Shown here: positions 27,017 to 36,177 of the stretch, in pieces
How the letters are laid out: every line of letters begins with the position of its first letter
Position numbering within the stretch: position 1 is the stretch's first letter
Assembly (NCBI RefSeq): GCF_028682175.1
Contig: NZ_JANHKS010000026.1
Location: 19,611 to 83,610, forward strand
Source of the DNA: Pseudomonas putida
GTDB lineage: Bacteria > Pseudomonadota > Gammaproteobacteria > Pseudomonadales > Pseudomonadaceae
Direction of reading: 5' to 3'
Length of the DNA stretch: 64,000 nt
The notes under the pieces: model-generated
The model's input: only the letters and a program-made list of their open reading frames with translations
What the model was told of the DNA's origin: nothing
Databases searched by the model: none
Position numbers and translations under genes: made by a program

Positions 27017-27784
27017 CTAGTGCGCGGTCACCCGCCCCCGGGCCGCCGCGTTGGTCGGCGATAACGCCAGCGCCAGTTGCGTGCGGTTGTGCATGTGGGT
27101 CAGGCGCAACACCTGAGACACATAGAGCTTCACCGTGTTCTCGGTAATCCCCAGTTCACAGGCGATCTGATAGTTGGTCTTGCCCTGGCTGACCAGCTTG
27201 GCCACGTCCAGCTGACGCGGCGACAGTTGCTCGAAGATGGCCGGAATCACGAACTCGCCGTTGCCCTCGGCGAAACCGGGCTGGGCGGCCTGGCGCGACT
27301 TGTCCAGGTCCTGGCAGAGGTCATCGATCGACGCCGCCAGAAACTGCAATTTGTCGTTCAGATGCCCCAGGTGCTGGACGTTCTTGACCCGCTCTTCCAG
27401 CGACTCTTCCTGGCGCTGCACGCCCTGGAGCAACTCGTTCAGATCGACCGGTTTCTGATAATAATCGGCGATGCCCGCACGCAGGGCCTTGATGACATCC
27501 TGCTTTTCGGCGCGCCCGGTGAGCATGATGGATTCGAAGATGCGCGTCTTGCCGGCCAGCACTTTCAGCGCCTGCACCAGCTCGATGCCGTTCATGCCCG
27601 GCATGTCCAGATCGCACAGGACAATGGCGATGCTGTGGTCCTCGCGGAACCGCTCCAGCGCCTCGCGGCTCGAATAACAAGGCGCGCAGCGATAGCCGCA
27701 GCCTTCCAGAAATTCAGTGATCTCATCGACGATCAGGGGTTGATCGTCGACCACCAGGACCTTTACTGCCGAATGCTTGTTCAC
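27017..27784 (-). CDS. pprB: Two-component response regulator PprB (REC plus LuxR-type HTH)
   Basis: A 255-residue regulator. The receiver domain (about 8-125) has VVDDQP, phosphoacceptor Asp58 in VLCDLDMPG and the Lys of YYQKPVD. A coiled linker follows, then a LuxR/FixJ-type helix-turn-helix at about 185-245 (LSPRQLDVAKLVSQGKTNYQ). In P. aeruginosa PprB, phosphorylated by PprA, switches on the Tad/Flp pilus and adhesins and a low-virulence biofilm programme. Here it sits next to the Tad operon, convergent with it, and upstream of fppA and pprA, as expected. Confidence 0.92.
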   Translation of the reverse strand: MNKHSAVKVLVVDDQPLIVDEITEFLEGCGYRCAPCYSSREALERFREDHSIAIVLCDLDMPGMNGIELVQALKVLAGKTRIFESIMLTGRAEKQDVIKALRAGIADYYQKPVDLNELLQGVQRQEESLEERVKNVQHLGHLNDKLQFLAASIDDLCQDLDKSRQAAQPGFAEGNGEFVIPAIFEQLSPRQLDVAKLVSQGKTNYQIACELGITENTVKLYVSQVLRLTHMHNRTQLALALSPTNAAARGRVTAH

Positions 27785-27933
27785 CCGCTACTCCCTGCTG
27801 CGAATACAACTGAACCGGGTCCGGCGCCATGTAATCCTTCACGGCAATCCTCGTAGGACTATCACTGTCCGGACGTAGGGCTAAACCTAGTCTCACTTTC
27901 TGACTATGTACATAGATAGAGCGGGCAATGCGA

Positions 27934-28404
27934 CTAATGGAGCCATAGCGCCATCACCAGAAAACCGGCGAACAGAAAGGGCACGAAGGGCTGTTTGCTT
28001 GACGCCTGCGGCGCCATCCTGGAGTAGCGATTGCTAAGCCCTTGAGCGAGCAGGGGCCAGGCTTTTTGACGCGCCAGCAGCCAGGCCAGGCTGGCCACTC
28101 CGGCGCCGATGAAGGTGCCGAGTATGTACAGATGCCCGCTGGCCAGGGCCAGTGCGACGAGAAGTTTCACATCACCGGCCCCGAGGCGATTCAGTGCATA
28201 GCCCGGCAATGTCAGGAGCAGCGCCACGGCCACGCCCCAGCCCGTTTGCGCCATGGGCACACCCAGCCAACTGGTGCCGGTGCTCAGCAGGTAGATCAGG
28301 GCGAACAACGCGGCCCCGAATGTCAGCCAGTTGGAAACCCTTCTGCTGCGCGCATCCTGGTCCGCGCAAACGGCAAACCAGATGAGTAGGAAAAGTAAAT
28401 TCAT
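27934..28404 (-). CDS. fppA: Flp prepilin peptidase FppA (TadV/CpaA type)
   Basis: A 156-residue inner-membrane aspartyl protease with about five hydrophobic segments. Both catalytic Asp motifs of the family are visible: one in CADQDARSRRVSNWL near the N-terminus and one in GAGDVKLL in the middle. It lacks the methylase domain of PilD, as usual for Flp peptidases. It should cleave the Flp prepilin and TadE-like pseudopilins. It is divergent from the TadE-like gene, with 42 bases between their start codons. Confidence 0.92.
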   Translation of the reverse strand: MNLLFLLIWFAVCADQDARSRRVSNWLTFGAALFALIYLLSTGTSWLGVPMAQTGWGVAVALLLTLPGYALNRLGAGDVKLLVALALASGHLYILGTFIGAGVASLAWLLARQKAWPLLAQGLSNRYSRMAPQASSKQPFVPFLFAGFLVMALWLH

Positions 28405-28446
28405 CGGGTAAAAAACGTCCTGTTTTCCGGAAAGAATCTATGCTCC

Positions 28447-28938
28447 ATGCAAGGTAGCACTGTCAGGGTAGACGTCGGCATGCGAAGGACCTCACGCAAC
28501 TTTTCCCCCGCAGGACAAAACGGCGCCGCTGCCATCGAGTTTGCGTTGGCGTTCGTGATTTTCTTCGGCATTTTCTATGGCCTGGTGACCTACAGCCTGC
28601 CGCTGTTGATGATGCAGTCATTCAACAACGCCACCGCCGAAGCCGTGCGCCAGAGCGTCGCCATCAGCCCCAGCGTGAACAACTACAACAGCGTGGTCAC
28701 CACCCAGGCCAGTTCGGTGCTGAGCGGCCAACTGGCCTGGATACCCGCGGCCTTCGCCTTCAATGTGGCCACCGATGCCGTGGTGACCTTCGACGGCAAA
28801 CTGCTCAGTGTCCGCATCAATTACCCGCGAAGCAAGCTGACCCAGGTCATGCCGGTCATGACCCTGCCCGGAATCGGCAACGTGCCGAATCTGCCGACCT
28901 ACCTTTCAGCCGAAGCGAGCCTGCAACTTGCCCCTTAA
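28447..28938 (+). CDS. TadE-like minor pseudopilin
   Basis: A 163-residue protein with a basic N-terminus and one N-terminal membrane segment preceded by the TadE signature GAAAIEFALAFVIFFGIFYG. The rest is periplasmic. TadE-like proteins are processed by the Flp prepilin peptidase and assist pilus biogenesis. Two in-frame ATGs (28447 and 28480) are possible; neither has a strong ribosome-binding site, so the N-terminus is uncertain by 11 residues. It overlaps the pprA start by 11 bases. Confidence 0.85.
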   Translation: MQGSTVRVDVGMRRTSRNFSPAGQNGAAAIEFALAFVIFFGIFYGLVTYSLPLLMMQSFNNATAEAVRQSVAISPSVNNYNSVVTTQASSVLSGQLAWIPAAFAFNVATDAVVTFDGKLLSVRINYPRSKLTQVMPVMTLPGIGNVPNLPTYLSAEASLQLAP

Positions 28939-31699
28939 GAACGAAATCCTCAATCGTTGGCTGGGGCGAACCGATGCGCCCGCCGAGCCCGCGCCGCAAC
29001 GCCTGCCTCAGGTGAGCGAGCCTGCGTCGGTCAGTGCCGACTGGAACATGCAGCTGGACGAAGAGGGGCGGGTCACGGGCATCAGCAAGGCGCTGCGTAC
29101 GGCGCTGGGGGTGAGCGGGGCCGTGACGCCGGCGCAGCGCCTGCTCGGCTACCTGATGCCCAGCAGCGCACTGGTGGTGGAGGGCACCCCGCAGGACTGG
29201 CTGGGCCACATGCTCGACCTGGATTTCAGGCGCCCCAACGGTCAGGTACTGCACACCCGTGGCTGGGTGCAGGCGCAGGGCAGTGACTGGCTGCTGCAAC
29301 TGCTGGATATCGGCGACCTCATAGAGCAGGCCAGCGCGGCCCAGAGCCGTCAGCAGTGCCTGCGCCTGGCCGGGCAGTTGGCCGAGAAGGTCCGGGGGTG
29401 TCATCTGGAGCGGTTGCAGGCGGTGACTGCCGAGCAACTCGAAGAACTGGCGCAGAACTACCGCGTGCCTTGCCTGGCCCTGGCCCTGGCCGAGCCCGGC
29501 GGCGTGGGCTGGCGCATCTATGCCCACTACAACGCCCAGACCGCGCCGCAGCTGTGGCAGGACGGCCAGCGCCTGGGCACCGATCTCGATTCACTGAACA
29601 GCACCGTCACCCACCAGATCGACTTTGGCGCACCTGTCGCCCAGGTTCACCTGCAAAGTGCCTTCGGCAACGCCGAGGGTTTCCTGTTGCCCCATCACAA
29701 GGAAGGCTCGATCAAGGCCTGGCTGCTGTTCGGTTTCTACAACGCCGCGCATCAGGCCCCCGAGCTGGGTGATCGCGAGTGGATGAACCTGTGTGCGGCG
29801 CTGGCCGGCCCCATTCTCTACCGCCAGGCCGATCAGGTGCACCGCCACCAGTTGGAGCGCCTGGCGGTGTTGCAGGATCTGCTGGGCACCGGCTGGTGGG
29901 AATTGTTGCCCGGTGGCGAAGACATCCAGTTGGCCCCGCAACTGGCGCGCACCCTGGGCTTGCCCGAGACTCGCGATGTGCTGGCGCTGGACGCCTGGCT
30001 GCAACTGATTCACCCGGCTGACCGCCACGAACTGGAAAGCCGCCTCAGCCTTTTGCGTGACCACGGCACCGCCATGCTGTCCTGCGTGAGGTTACGTCAG
30101 GACGATCCGGGTCAGGCGCCGGTCTGGCTGCGGATCCAGGGGCAGGTGCTGGTCAGCGGGCAGGTGCGTCGGGTGCTGGGCTTCATGCTCGATGTCAGCG
30201 ATATCAAGAACCAGGAAATCCAGGCCGCTGCCGCCCACGCCCGTCTCGATAACCTGATCGCCAGCTCCCCTGCGGTGATTTATGTGCTGGGCTACGACCA
30301 TGGCAGCCTCGAGCCTACGTTCTTCAGCGCCAGCCTCACGCCGCTGCTGGGCTGGACCCAGGCCGAGTGCAGCGATGGCCAGCTCACCCAGTACATTCAC
30401 CCCGATGACCGCGACATCTGGTTCCAGCGCACGCGTCAATTGCTGCGCGAGGGCGTGGTCAGTTGCCGTTATCGTCTGCGCGATAAAAAGGGCAGCTACC
30501 ACTGGCTGCTGGACGAGGCGCGGCTGCTGCGTGATGACCTCGGCATGCCGGTGGAAGCGGTGGGATTGTGGCTGGATGTGACCGACGCCACCCAAGCCAC
30601 CGAGCGCGTGCGTGAGAGCGAGGAGCGCTACCGGATTCTGGTGGAAGATTCCCCGGCCATGATCTGCCGCTACACCCCGGACCTGATCCTGAACTTCGGC
30701 AACCGGCCCCTGGCCGATTACCTGGAATGCACCCCCGCGCAACTGCCAGGGGTCAATCTGGGCGAATGGTTTTCTGCCGAGCAGAAAGAGGCCTTCCTGC
30801 GGCGCATCGACGACCTGACGCCTGAATCGCCGATGAGCACGGCGGAGATCTGCCTCGAACTGCCGGGCCGCGAGCATGCCTGGTGGATCTGGGCCGACCG
30901 TGGGGTGTTCAACGATGCCGGCGAACTGATCGAAATCCAGGCCGTGGGCCGCGACAACACGGAAATCCGCCGCACCCGCATGCAGCTCAACCAGAGCGCG
31001 AAAATGGCGACGCTGGGCGAGATGGCGACCGGGCTTGCCCACGAGATCAACCAGCCGCTCAACGTCATGCGCATGGCGGTGGTCAACGTGCTCAAGCGCC
31101 TGAGCAACGGCGAGGTGGAAATCGACTACCTGACCGACAAACTCAACCGCATCGACGCCCAGGTCCAGCGCGCGGCGCGGGTGGTCAATCATATGCGCGT
31201 GTTCGGCCGGCGTTCGGAAATCGAGCAGCAATTGTTCGACCCGATCGAGGCGGTGGAAGGCACCCTGAACATGCTCACCGAGGGCATGAAAGGCAAGGGC
31301 GTCGACCTGCGGGTGGGCGAGTACGGTGAGCGGGTGCAGGTGCGCGGGCATGTGGATCAGCTTGAACAGGTGCTGATCAACCTGATGGTCAACGCCCGGG
31401 ATGCATTGCTCTCCAAGCGCGACAAGGACCGCGATTTCGAACCCTGGATCGCGTTGCGGGTGGAACAGGATGACCAGACGCTGTGGCTGGTGGTCGAGGA
31501 CAACGGCGGCGGTATTGACCCAAGGTTGCTGGAGCGGATTTTCGAGCCGTTCTTCACCACCAAACCGGTGGGCGTGGGCACCGGGCTGGGGTTGTCGGTG
31601 AGTTATGGCATCGTCGAACAGATGGGCGGGCGGCTGAGCGTCAGCAACGCGAGTGAAGGCGCCTGTTTCCGCATCGCCTTGCCCATCGCGCTGGTCTGA
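28928..31699 (+). CDS. pprA: Sensor histidine kinase PprA (multi-PAS)
   Basis: A 923-residue, apparently soluble kinase. The N-terminal half lacks clear membrane segments and contains a GAF-like stretch and at least two or three PAS/PAC repeats (about residues 310-690). A HisKA domain has the H-box GLAHEINQPLNVM. A HATPase domain has VNARDA, EDNGGGI and GVGTGLGLSVSYG. With PprB it forms the pair controlling Flp pili. The start appears to be TTG at 28928, inside the end of the TadE-like gene. The next in-frame methionine is far inside the protein. Confidence 0.88.
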   Translation: MPLKNEILNRWLGRTDAPAEPAPQRLPQVSEPASVSADWNMQLDEEGRVTGISKALRTALGVSGAVTPAQRLLGYLMPSSALVVEGTPQDWLGHMLDLDFRRPNGQVLHTRGWVQAQGSDWLLQLLDIGDLIEQASAAQSRQQCLRLAGQLAEKVRGCHLERLQAVTAEQLEELAQNYRVPCLALALAEPGGVGWRIYAHYNAQTAPQLWQDGQRLGTDLDSLNSTVTHQIDFGAPVAQVHLQSAFGNAEGFLLPHHKEGSIKAWLLFGFYNAAHQAPELGDREWMNLCAALAGPILYRQADQVHRHQLERLAVLQDLLGTGWWELLPGGEDIQLAPQLARTLGLPETRDVLALDAWLQLIHPADRHELESRLSLLRDHGTAMLSCVRLRQDDPGQAPVWLRIQGQVLVSGQVRRVLGFMLDVSDIKNQEIQAAAAHARLDNLIASSPAVIYVLGYDHGSLEPTFFSASLTPLLGWTQAECSDGQLTQYIHPDDRDIWFQRTRQLLREGVVSCRYRLRDKKGSYHWLLDEARLLRDDLGMPVEAVGLWLDVTDATQATERVRESEERYRILVEDSPAMICRYTPDLILNFGNRPLADYLECTPAQLPGVNLGEWFSAEQKEAFLRRIDDLTPESPMSTAEICLELPGREHAWWIWADRGVFNDAGELIEIQAVGRDNTEIRRTRMQLNQSAKMATLGEMATGLAHEINQPLNVMRMAVVNVLKRLSNGEVEIDYLTDKLNRIDAQVQRAARVVNHMRVFGRRSEIEQQLFDPIEAVEGTLNMLTEGMKGKGVDLRVGEYGERVQVRGHVDQLEQVLINLMVNARDALLSKRDKDRDFEPWIALRVEQDDQTLWLVVEDNGGGIDPRLLERIFEPFFTTKPVGVGTGLGLSVSYGIVEQMGGRLSVSNASEGACFRIALPIALV

Positions 31700-31735
31700 C
31701 ACCTACCCCGAAACATGCGCCACCACCTGTAGGAG

Positions 31736-31926
31736 CGCGCTTGCCCGCGACGGCGGTGTGTCTGTCACAGATGAGTTGACTGACACAACGCTCCCGCCGG
31801 CAAGCCGTGCTGCTACGGTTCCGCGTGCCCCCATTCCTGTAGGAGTGAGCTTGCTCGCGATGTGGTGTATCAGTCACAGCGTCAATGCCTGACACAGCGC
31901 ATCGCGAGCAAGCTCACTCCTACAGG
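31736..31926. repeat. Two REP elements between pprA and tadG, one of mixed type
   Basis: The first (31736-31818) pairs a CTGTAGGAGCGCGCTTGCCC arm with an inverted GTAGCAGCACGG-type arm, so its halves come from two families. The second (31836-31926) is a clean GTAGGAGTGAGCTTGCTCGC inverted pair. Confidence 0.85.
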
Positions 31927-31935
31927 TAGGCAGTT

Positions 31936-33930
31936 TCAAATCACCAACTGCGCCTGCCCTGGATGACAACTGAGGTTGGCGCCGATATCGATGTTGGTCA
32001 CATCAATCCCCAAATTACTCAGCAGGCTGTTGAGCAACGGATCGAGCAGCGGGCTCAGGGTGCTCTTGATGAGCGCACCGACCAGATTGGTGACGCCGCT
32101 AAACGTACTGGCCACCGTATTGAGCAGCGCTCCCAGCCCCGTGGCATTGGCGTTGGGGCCGAACTGGTTGATGCTGATCCCCGACAGCGTCGTGCTCAGG
32201 CTGTTGACGATGTCGTTGGGCGGCGCGGGTTGCATGGCCGGCGGCTTGGTCAATTCAGGCGGCTGATTGAACACGTAGGTGTATGGCGCGGCGTTGCCGA
32301 CCAGCGAGGTATTGAGCGTCAGCCCCAGCCCACCGGCCGCGAAGGGCTTGCGCGGATCGCAGGTGAGCGGAATCAGCAGCAGATTGCTGCAGGCCTTGGT
32401 GCCGATGTCCACGATGGCCAGCGGGTCGGCATTGGTCGGCGTCAGGCTCGAGAAGAAGGTGGTCTCGTCGATGGTCCCGACCCTGACCGTCGCCAGCGCG
32501 GTGTTGGTCTGGGTGGTCAGGGTCTTGGTGGCGTCGGTGGTGCAGTTGACGTCGGTGACGTGGGCATTGGCGGCCGCGAGTTCCAGTCCCAACGAGACCT
32601 TCACCCCATTGGGCAGCACTTGCGGATCGGTCTGGGTGCATTTGGTGCCCAGCAGGCAACCGACCGCGCTCAGGTTCAGGTTCAGCAGGCCGTTGAGGGT
32701 GGAGGTGAGCGGGCCGGTCAGCCCCGCCACTGTGTTGACCAGGCCGACCACGCCCGTCAGCAGCGGCAGATCGACCGTGACCAGCGCCCGGACCTGCGCG
32801 GTACGCACGTAGATCCGGTTGGCGCCCATCGGGTCTGCCTTGGCCAGCAGCGGGTTGCCCACCGCCGACAGTTGCGGCGGCTCGATCACTTTGACCTTGG
32901 CCGAAATCAGCGCCAGGCCCGGCACGCTGATCGACTGGGTGATGGCCGCGGCGTTCTTGCTGTTAGCCAGTTGCGCGAGGGTCTGCACCAGTTGAAACGC
33001 CTGAAGCCCGGCGTCGAGCCCCGCGCTGGGCGTGCCGCTTTGCACGTTGAGCAGGTCCCCCAGCTTGACCAGCGAAGACCCGGCGCCCGATCCCGCCACC
33101 GCCGTTTGCAGGCTGGTCAGGCCGTTGATGGCGGCGGTGATGGTTGCCGTGGCGCCGCTCTGTTGCAGGGCACTGATGGAAGCGCCGATCAGCTTGGTCA
33201 GCGTGGTGTTGGTGGCCAGCAACTGGGTGTAGTCGCCTGCCTTCACGTTCAGGGCGATGGCCAGTTGATCGGCAAACTTGAGCAGGTTCACGTCCGTGTC
33301 CAGCAGCCCTTTCCAACTGGCCAGGCTCAGGTTGACGGTGGAGCCGAGCAGGGCGCTGAGGGCCGAATTCAGTGAGTTGGCGCGGCTCTGATCAACGTTC
33401 ACGCTCAGCAGCGAGCTGCGGATGGTCAGTTGCGCCATGGGCGGCGACGGCTTGGAGGCAACTGCCACTGCGGTGAGTGCGACATCGGCAGGTGTGGCGC
33501 TGCCGAACATCGCGCCGATGCCGGCGGCGATGCTGCGCGGCACGGAGTGGCTGACGGTGACCTGGATGGCGTCGGATCTGCTGGCGTCCAGGGTGAACGC
33601 CCGGCGGCTGTTGGCGCCCACCGCGAGGGTGCCGCACAGGGTGGTCAGGGTGCGGCTGGCGTCGGTGACGGTGAAGCCGTTGCGGGTCGCGCTCTGGGTG
33701 GCGTAAGCCTTGGCGGAGCTTGCGCCGGTGCAGTTGCCGTTCAGGCTCGCCGCCTCCAGCGCGGCCATGTCGGCGACCCGCTGCAAGGTGCGTTTTTCCA
33801 TGTACAGCCGACCGCTGTCGACTACGACCAGGGTGCACAACAGGGCCAGGGCCATCGTCAGCGCTGCCATCAATCCTATGGCACCACGCTGCCGGTCCCG
33901 GCGGGCGCAGGGGTACATCAGGGGAGACAT
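31936..33930 (-). CDS. tadG: TadG family protein
   Basis: A 664-residue protein with an N-terminal TadE/TadG membrane segment (QRGAIGLMAALTMALALLCTLVVVDSG when read in two parts, about residues 17-43) and the following YMEKRTLQRVADMAALEAAS segment typical of TadG/DUF2134. The rest is a long periplasmic Ala/Leu/Thr-rich region. The start ATG at 33930 has a very good site, GAAGGAG, six bases upstream; the longer frame to 33948 is rejected. In P. aeruginosa tadG lies between pprB and the tadD side. Here it is at the opposite end, beyond pprA and in reverse direction. Confidence 0.85.
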   Translation of the reverse strand: MSPLMYPCARRDRQRGAIGLMAALTMALALLCTLVVVDSGRLYMEKRTLQRVADMAALEAASLNGNCTGASSAKAYATQSATRNGFTVTDASRTLTTLCGTLAVGANSRRAFTLDASRSDAIQVTVSHSVPRSIAAGIGAMFGSATPADVALTAVAVASKPSPPMAQLTIRSSLLSVNVDQSRANSLNSALSALLGSTVNLSLASWKGLLDTDVNLLKFADQLAIALNVKAGDYTQLLATNTTLTKLIGASISALQQSGATATITAAINGLTSLQTAVAGSGAGSSLVKLGDLLNVQSGTPSAGLDAGLQAFQLVQTLAQLANSKNAAAITQSISVPGLALISAKVKVIEPPQLSAVGNPLLAKADPMGANRIYVRTAQVRALVTVDLPLLTGVVGLVNTVAGLTGPLTSTLNGLLNLNLSAVGCLLGTKCTQTDPQVLPNGVKVSLGLELAAANAHVTDVNCTTDATKTLTTQTNTALATVRVGTIDETTFFSSLTPTNADPLAIVDIGTKACSNLLLIPLTCDPRKPFAAGGLGLTLNTSLVGNAAPYTYVFNQPPELTKPPAMQPAPPNDIVNSLSTTLSGISINQFGPNANATGLGALLNTVASTFSGVTNLVGALIKSTLSPLLDPLLNSLLSNLGIDVTNIDIGANLSCHPGQAQLVI

Positions 33931-34046
33931 CCAGCACTCCTTCGGCAAAGCCGTCGCTACTCACCCGAGTTGTGGAGGAGTCTAGCTGAGGCTTTGCGTG
34001 CGTGCCGGACATTGGCTGGGCAATCATCCTGCGGGTGACATCGCCC

Positions 34047-34180
34047 CGTAGCAGCACGGCTTGCCGGCGGGCTGGCGCGTAGCGGCAGTAAAATCAGACG
34101 CCTTGGGAGTGTCAGATAAACCTTGTTGTCAGGGTTTACTGCCGCTGCGCGCCAGCCCGCCGGCAAGCCGTGCTGCTACA
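34047..34180. repeat. Long palindrome: REP with extended 45-base arms
   Basis: Arms 34048-34092 and 34135-34179 are inverted copies with a single mismatch and a 42-base loop. The outer half of each arm is the GTAGCAGCACGGCTTGCCGG repeat. The inner half (GCTGGCGCG...GCGGCAGTAAA) is not part of the other REP copies in the window. Confidence 0.85.
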
Positions 34181-34189
34181 GGTGCCTTA

Positions 34190-34756
34190 TCAATGCGGCG
34201 GATATTGCTGCAGGATTTTCTGCACTGTCTGGCGCAGCGCCAGTTCGCGGGCTGCGGGGTTGGCGCTGCCGTCGGTGGCGCTCTGTTCGGTGCTGCCGCG
34301 CCAGACCAGCTTGCCGTCCTTGCCGTCGAGCAGGTCGATCTGCAAGGTCGAAACCTTGTAGCTCACATTACGCGTCTCGGTGCCTATCGGGCCGCCCCAG
34401 TAGCCGCCCCACGGGTTGCCCCAATAGCCGCCACCGCCGTAGTTGGTGGTGACCATTTGCTGGCGGTCCTCGACGATCAGCCAGGCCTGCACCTGCACAT
34501 CGGCCCGGGTGCCGGGTGCGGCAGGGCGCAGGCCGCGCTGGTCGAGCTGATCGCCGACCGACTGGCGAATGCGCTGCTCGGTCAGGTCGCTCTTGATCCT
34601 TGGATCATTGGGTTGATATTGCAGGCCAGGCTCTTTCCAGGCCCAGGTTCGATACCCGCCGAAGTCCCGCTGCGCGTCGAAGTCACGATTGACCCGATCG
34701 GTCTGGCAGGCGCTGAGCAGCAGGGCAACACACACGACAGCGATGCAGCGGAACAT
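34190..34756 (-). CDS. DUF4136 lipoprotein
   Basis: A 188-residue lipoprotein with lipobox LLSAC (Cys at about 17) and the DUF4136 pattern: an FGGYRTWAWK start, conserved RIRQSVGDQLDQRGLRPA, and a WRGSTEQSATDGSAN segment near the end. A Gly/Tyr/Trp-rich loop (NYGGGGYWGNPWGGYWGG) interrupts the domain. Function unknown. The next gene upstream is a paralogue 27 bases away, so the two probably form an operon that arose by tandem duplication. Confidence 0.82.
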   Translation of the reverse strand: MFRCIAVVCVALLLSACQTDRVNRDFDAQRDFGGYRTWAWKEPGLQYQPNDPRIKSDLTEQRIRQSVGDQLDQRGLRPAAPGTRADVQVQAWLIVEDRQQMVTTNYGGGGYWGNPWGGYWGGPIGTETRNVSYKVSTLQIDLLDGKDGKLVWRGSTEQSATDGSANPAARELALRQTVQKILQQYPPH

Positions 34757-34783
34757 GATGGCTCTCCGATACCGTAACGAGTA

Positions 34784-35407
34784 TTACGTAGGTGGGTAGG
34801 CGGTCAAAGCCTGCTGTACCGCCTGGCGCAGGGCTTTGGCGCGATCGGACTGATCGCCGCCACTGCCGGTCTCGGCACTGGCGCTCCACACGGGCTGGCC
34901 GCTGCGGGCATCGAACATACTGATGCGCACCACGACCACTTGCTCTTGATAGGTTCTGACGATGGGCACGCTGGCGTAACCGCCGCAGCCGTGGCGATAG
35001 CCGTTGTAGCAGCCCACGCCCGTGCCGCCATAGTACGGGTCGTAATAATCGTCACGCACCTGGCGCAGCCGGGTTTCCACGCGGGTGTCGGCGGCGATGC
35101 TCAGGTCGGCCGCCTGGGGATTGCGCGAAGGCCGCAAGCCACGCTGATCCAGCCCGTTGCTCACCGCCTCGGCGAGTTGCGCCGAATCGGCCCATTGGGT
35201 ACCCGGCGGCAACTGATTGTTGAGCCAGGTCCAGTTGCGATAACGGCCGAAATCCCGGGGCGCGGCAGGGTAGGCGCTCATGTCCAGGACGTTGGCCGCT
35301 TGCGGCGGGGCAGGCGGGATCGCGGCGGAGACGGCACGGTACGGGTTTTGACTCTGGCAGGCAGCAAGGCCTGCGCACAGGGCGAGCAAAGCAAGACGGC
35401 GTTTCAT
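34784..35407 (-). CDS. DUF4136 lipoprotein (paralogue)
   Basis: A 207-residue lipoprotein with lipobox LAAC (Cys at about 18). It shares with its neighbour the FGRYRNWTW, GLDQRGLRPS and VWSASAETGSGGD segments and the end ALTAYPPT. The central insert is different, with DDYYDPYYGGTGVGCYNGYR. The start ATG is at 35407; a longer frame to 35599 overlaps cmoM and is not used. Function unknown, presumably an outer-membrane-attached periplasmic protein. Confidence 0.82.
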   Translation of the reverse strand: MKRRLALLALCAGLAACQSQNPYRAVSAAIPPAPPQAANVLDMSAYPAAPRDFGRYRNWTWLNNQLPPGTQWADSAQLAEAVSNGLDQRGLRPSRNPQAADLSIAADTRVETRLRQVRDDYYDPYYGGTGVGCYNGYRHGCGGYASVPIVRTYQEQVVVVRISMFDARSGQPVWSASAETGSGGDQSDRAKALRQAVQQALTAYPPT

Positions 35408-35427
35408 GATGGTCTCCGCAAGTAGCC

Positions 35428-36177
35428 TCAAACAGGTCGGCACATCCAGTGCAGATAGCGTCCCAATCCGGCGAAGCCTGGGTGACGTCGGTGCGCGAGT
35501 TCCATCTCCAGCAGGTCGGCAAGCTCGGCTTTGGCCTGGAATTCCACGGGCATGTAGTCGTGGAAAACCCGAACGCCACTTCTGCTTTCGACTCGCCACA
35601 TACCTTCAAGTTGCGCCGCTAATTCGCGCGGATCAAGGGGTTGTTGCGGGGTCAGGCTCTGTTTTTCACCGGCCATGGTGTTTTTGCGCATCTTGCGGAA
35701 ATGGCCCTTGAGCAGATTGCGGTAGATCAGCGCGTCGCGGTTGTAAAACGCCAGAGACAACCAGCCGTCGGCGCGGGTCAACTGGCGTAGCACGGGCAGG
35801 ATGGTGAACGGCTCGGCGAGCCATTCAAGCACTGCGTGGCAGATCACCAGGTCATAGGGCTCGCTCAACAGGCTTGGCAGATCCTGCCAAGGCGCCTGGA
35901 TGAAGGTCGCGGTCTGCCCGGCTTCGGCAAAGCGCTGGCGCGCGCCTTCGAGCATCGGTTCGGCAGGCTCGGTGAACGTAACGTCGTGGCCCCGTTCAGC
36001 CAGCCACAACGACATGTGGCCCAATCCGCCGCCGATATCCAGCACTTTCAATGGGCGATCCGGTAAGCACTCGGACAAATCCGCCTGCAACACTGCCAGG
36101 CGAATCGCGCCCTTGGCACCGCCGTAGATCTTCTCGGCGAAACGGGTCGCCAACTGGTCGAAATGACGATCACTCAT
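35428..36177 (-). CDS. cmoM: tRNA 5-carboxymethoxyuridine methyltransferase CmoM-like
   Basis: A 249-residue class I SAM-dependent methyltransferase. Motif I is VLDIGGGLGHMS at about residues 50-60, followed by the acidic residue of motif II in VTFTEPAEPML and VICHAVLEWL as motif IV. The N-terminus DRHFDQLATRFAEKIYGGAKG is typical of CmoM/SmtA, which methylates cmo5U34 to mcmo5U in tRNA. The start ATG at 36177 overlaps the stop of the upstream MazG-like gene (ATGA), so the two are co-translated. Confidence 0.85.
   Translation of the reverse strand: MSDRHFDQLATRFAEKIYGGAKGAIRLAVLQADLSECLPDRPLKVLDIGGGLGHMSLWLAERGHDVTFTEPAEPMLEGARQRFAEAGQTATFIQAPWQDLPSLLSEPYDLVICHAVLEWLAEPFTILPVLRQLTRADGWLSLAFYNRDALIYRNLLKGHFRKMRKNTMAGEKQSLTPQQPLDPRELAAQLEGMWRVESRSGVRVFHDYMPVEFQAKAELADLLEMELAHRRHPGFAGLGRYLHWMCRPV

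Noticed and set aside
34047..34180. Repeat clusters considered as a CRISPR array
   Set aside because: Repeats are inverted and not regularly spaced, there are no unique spacers of constant length, and no cas genes occur.
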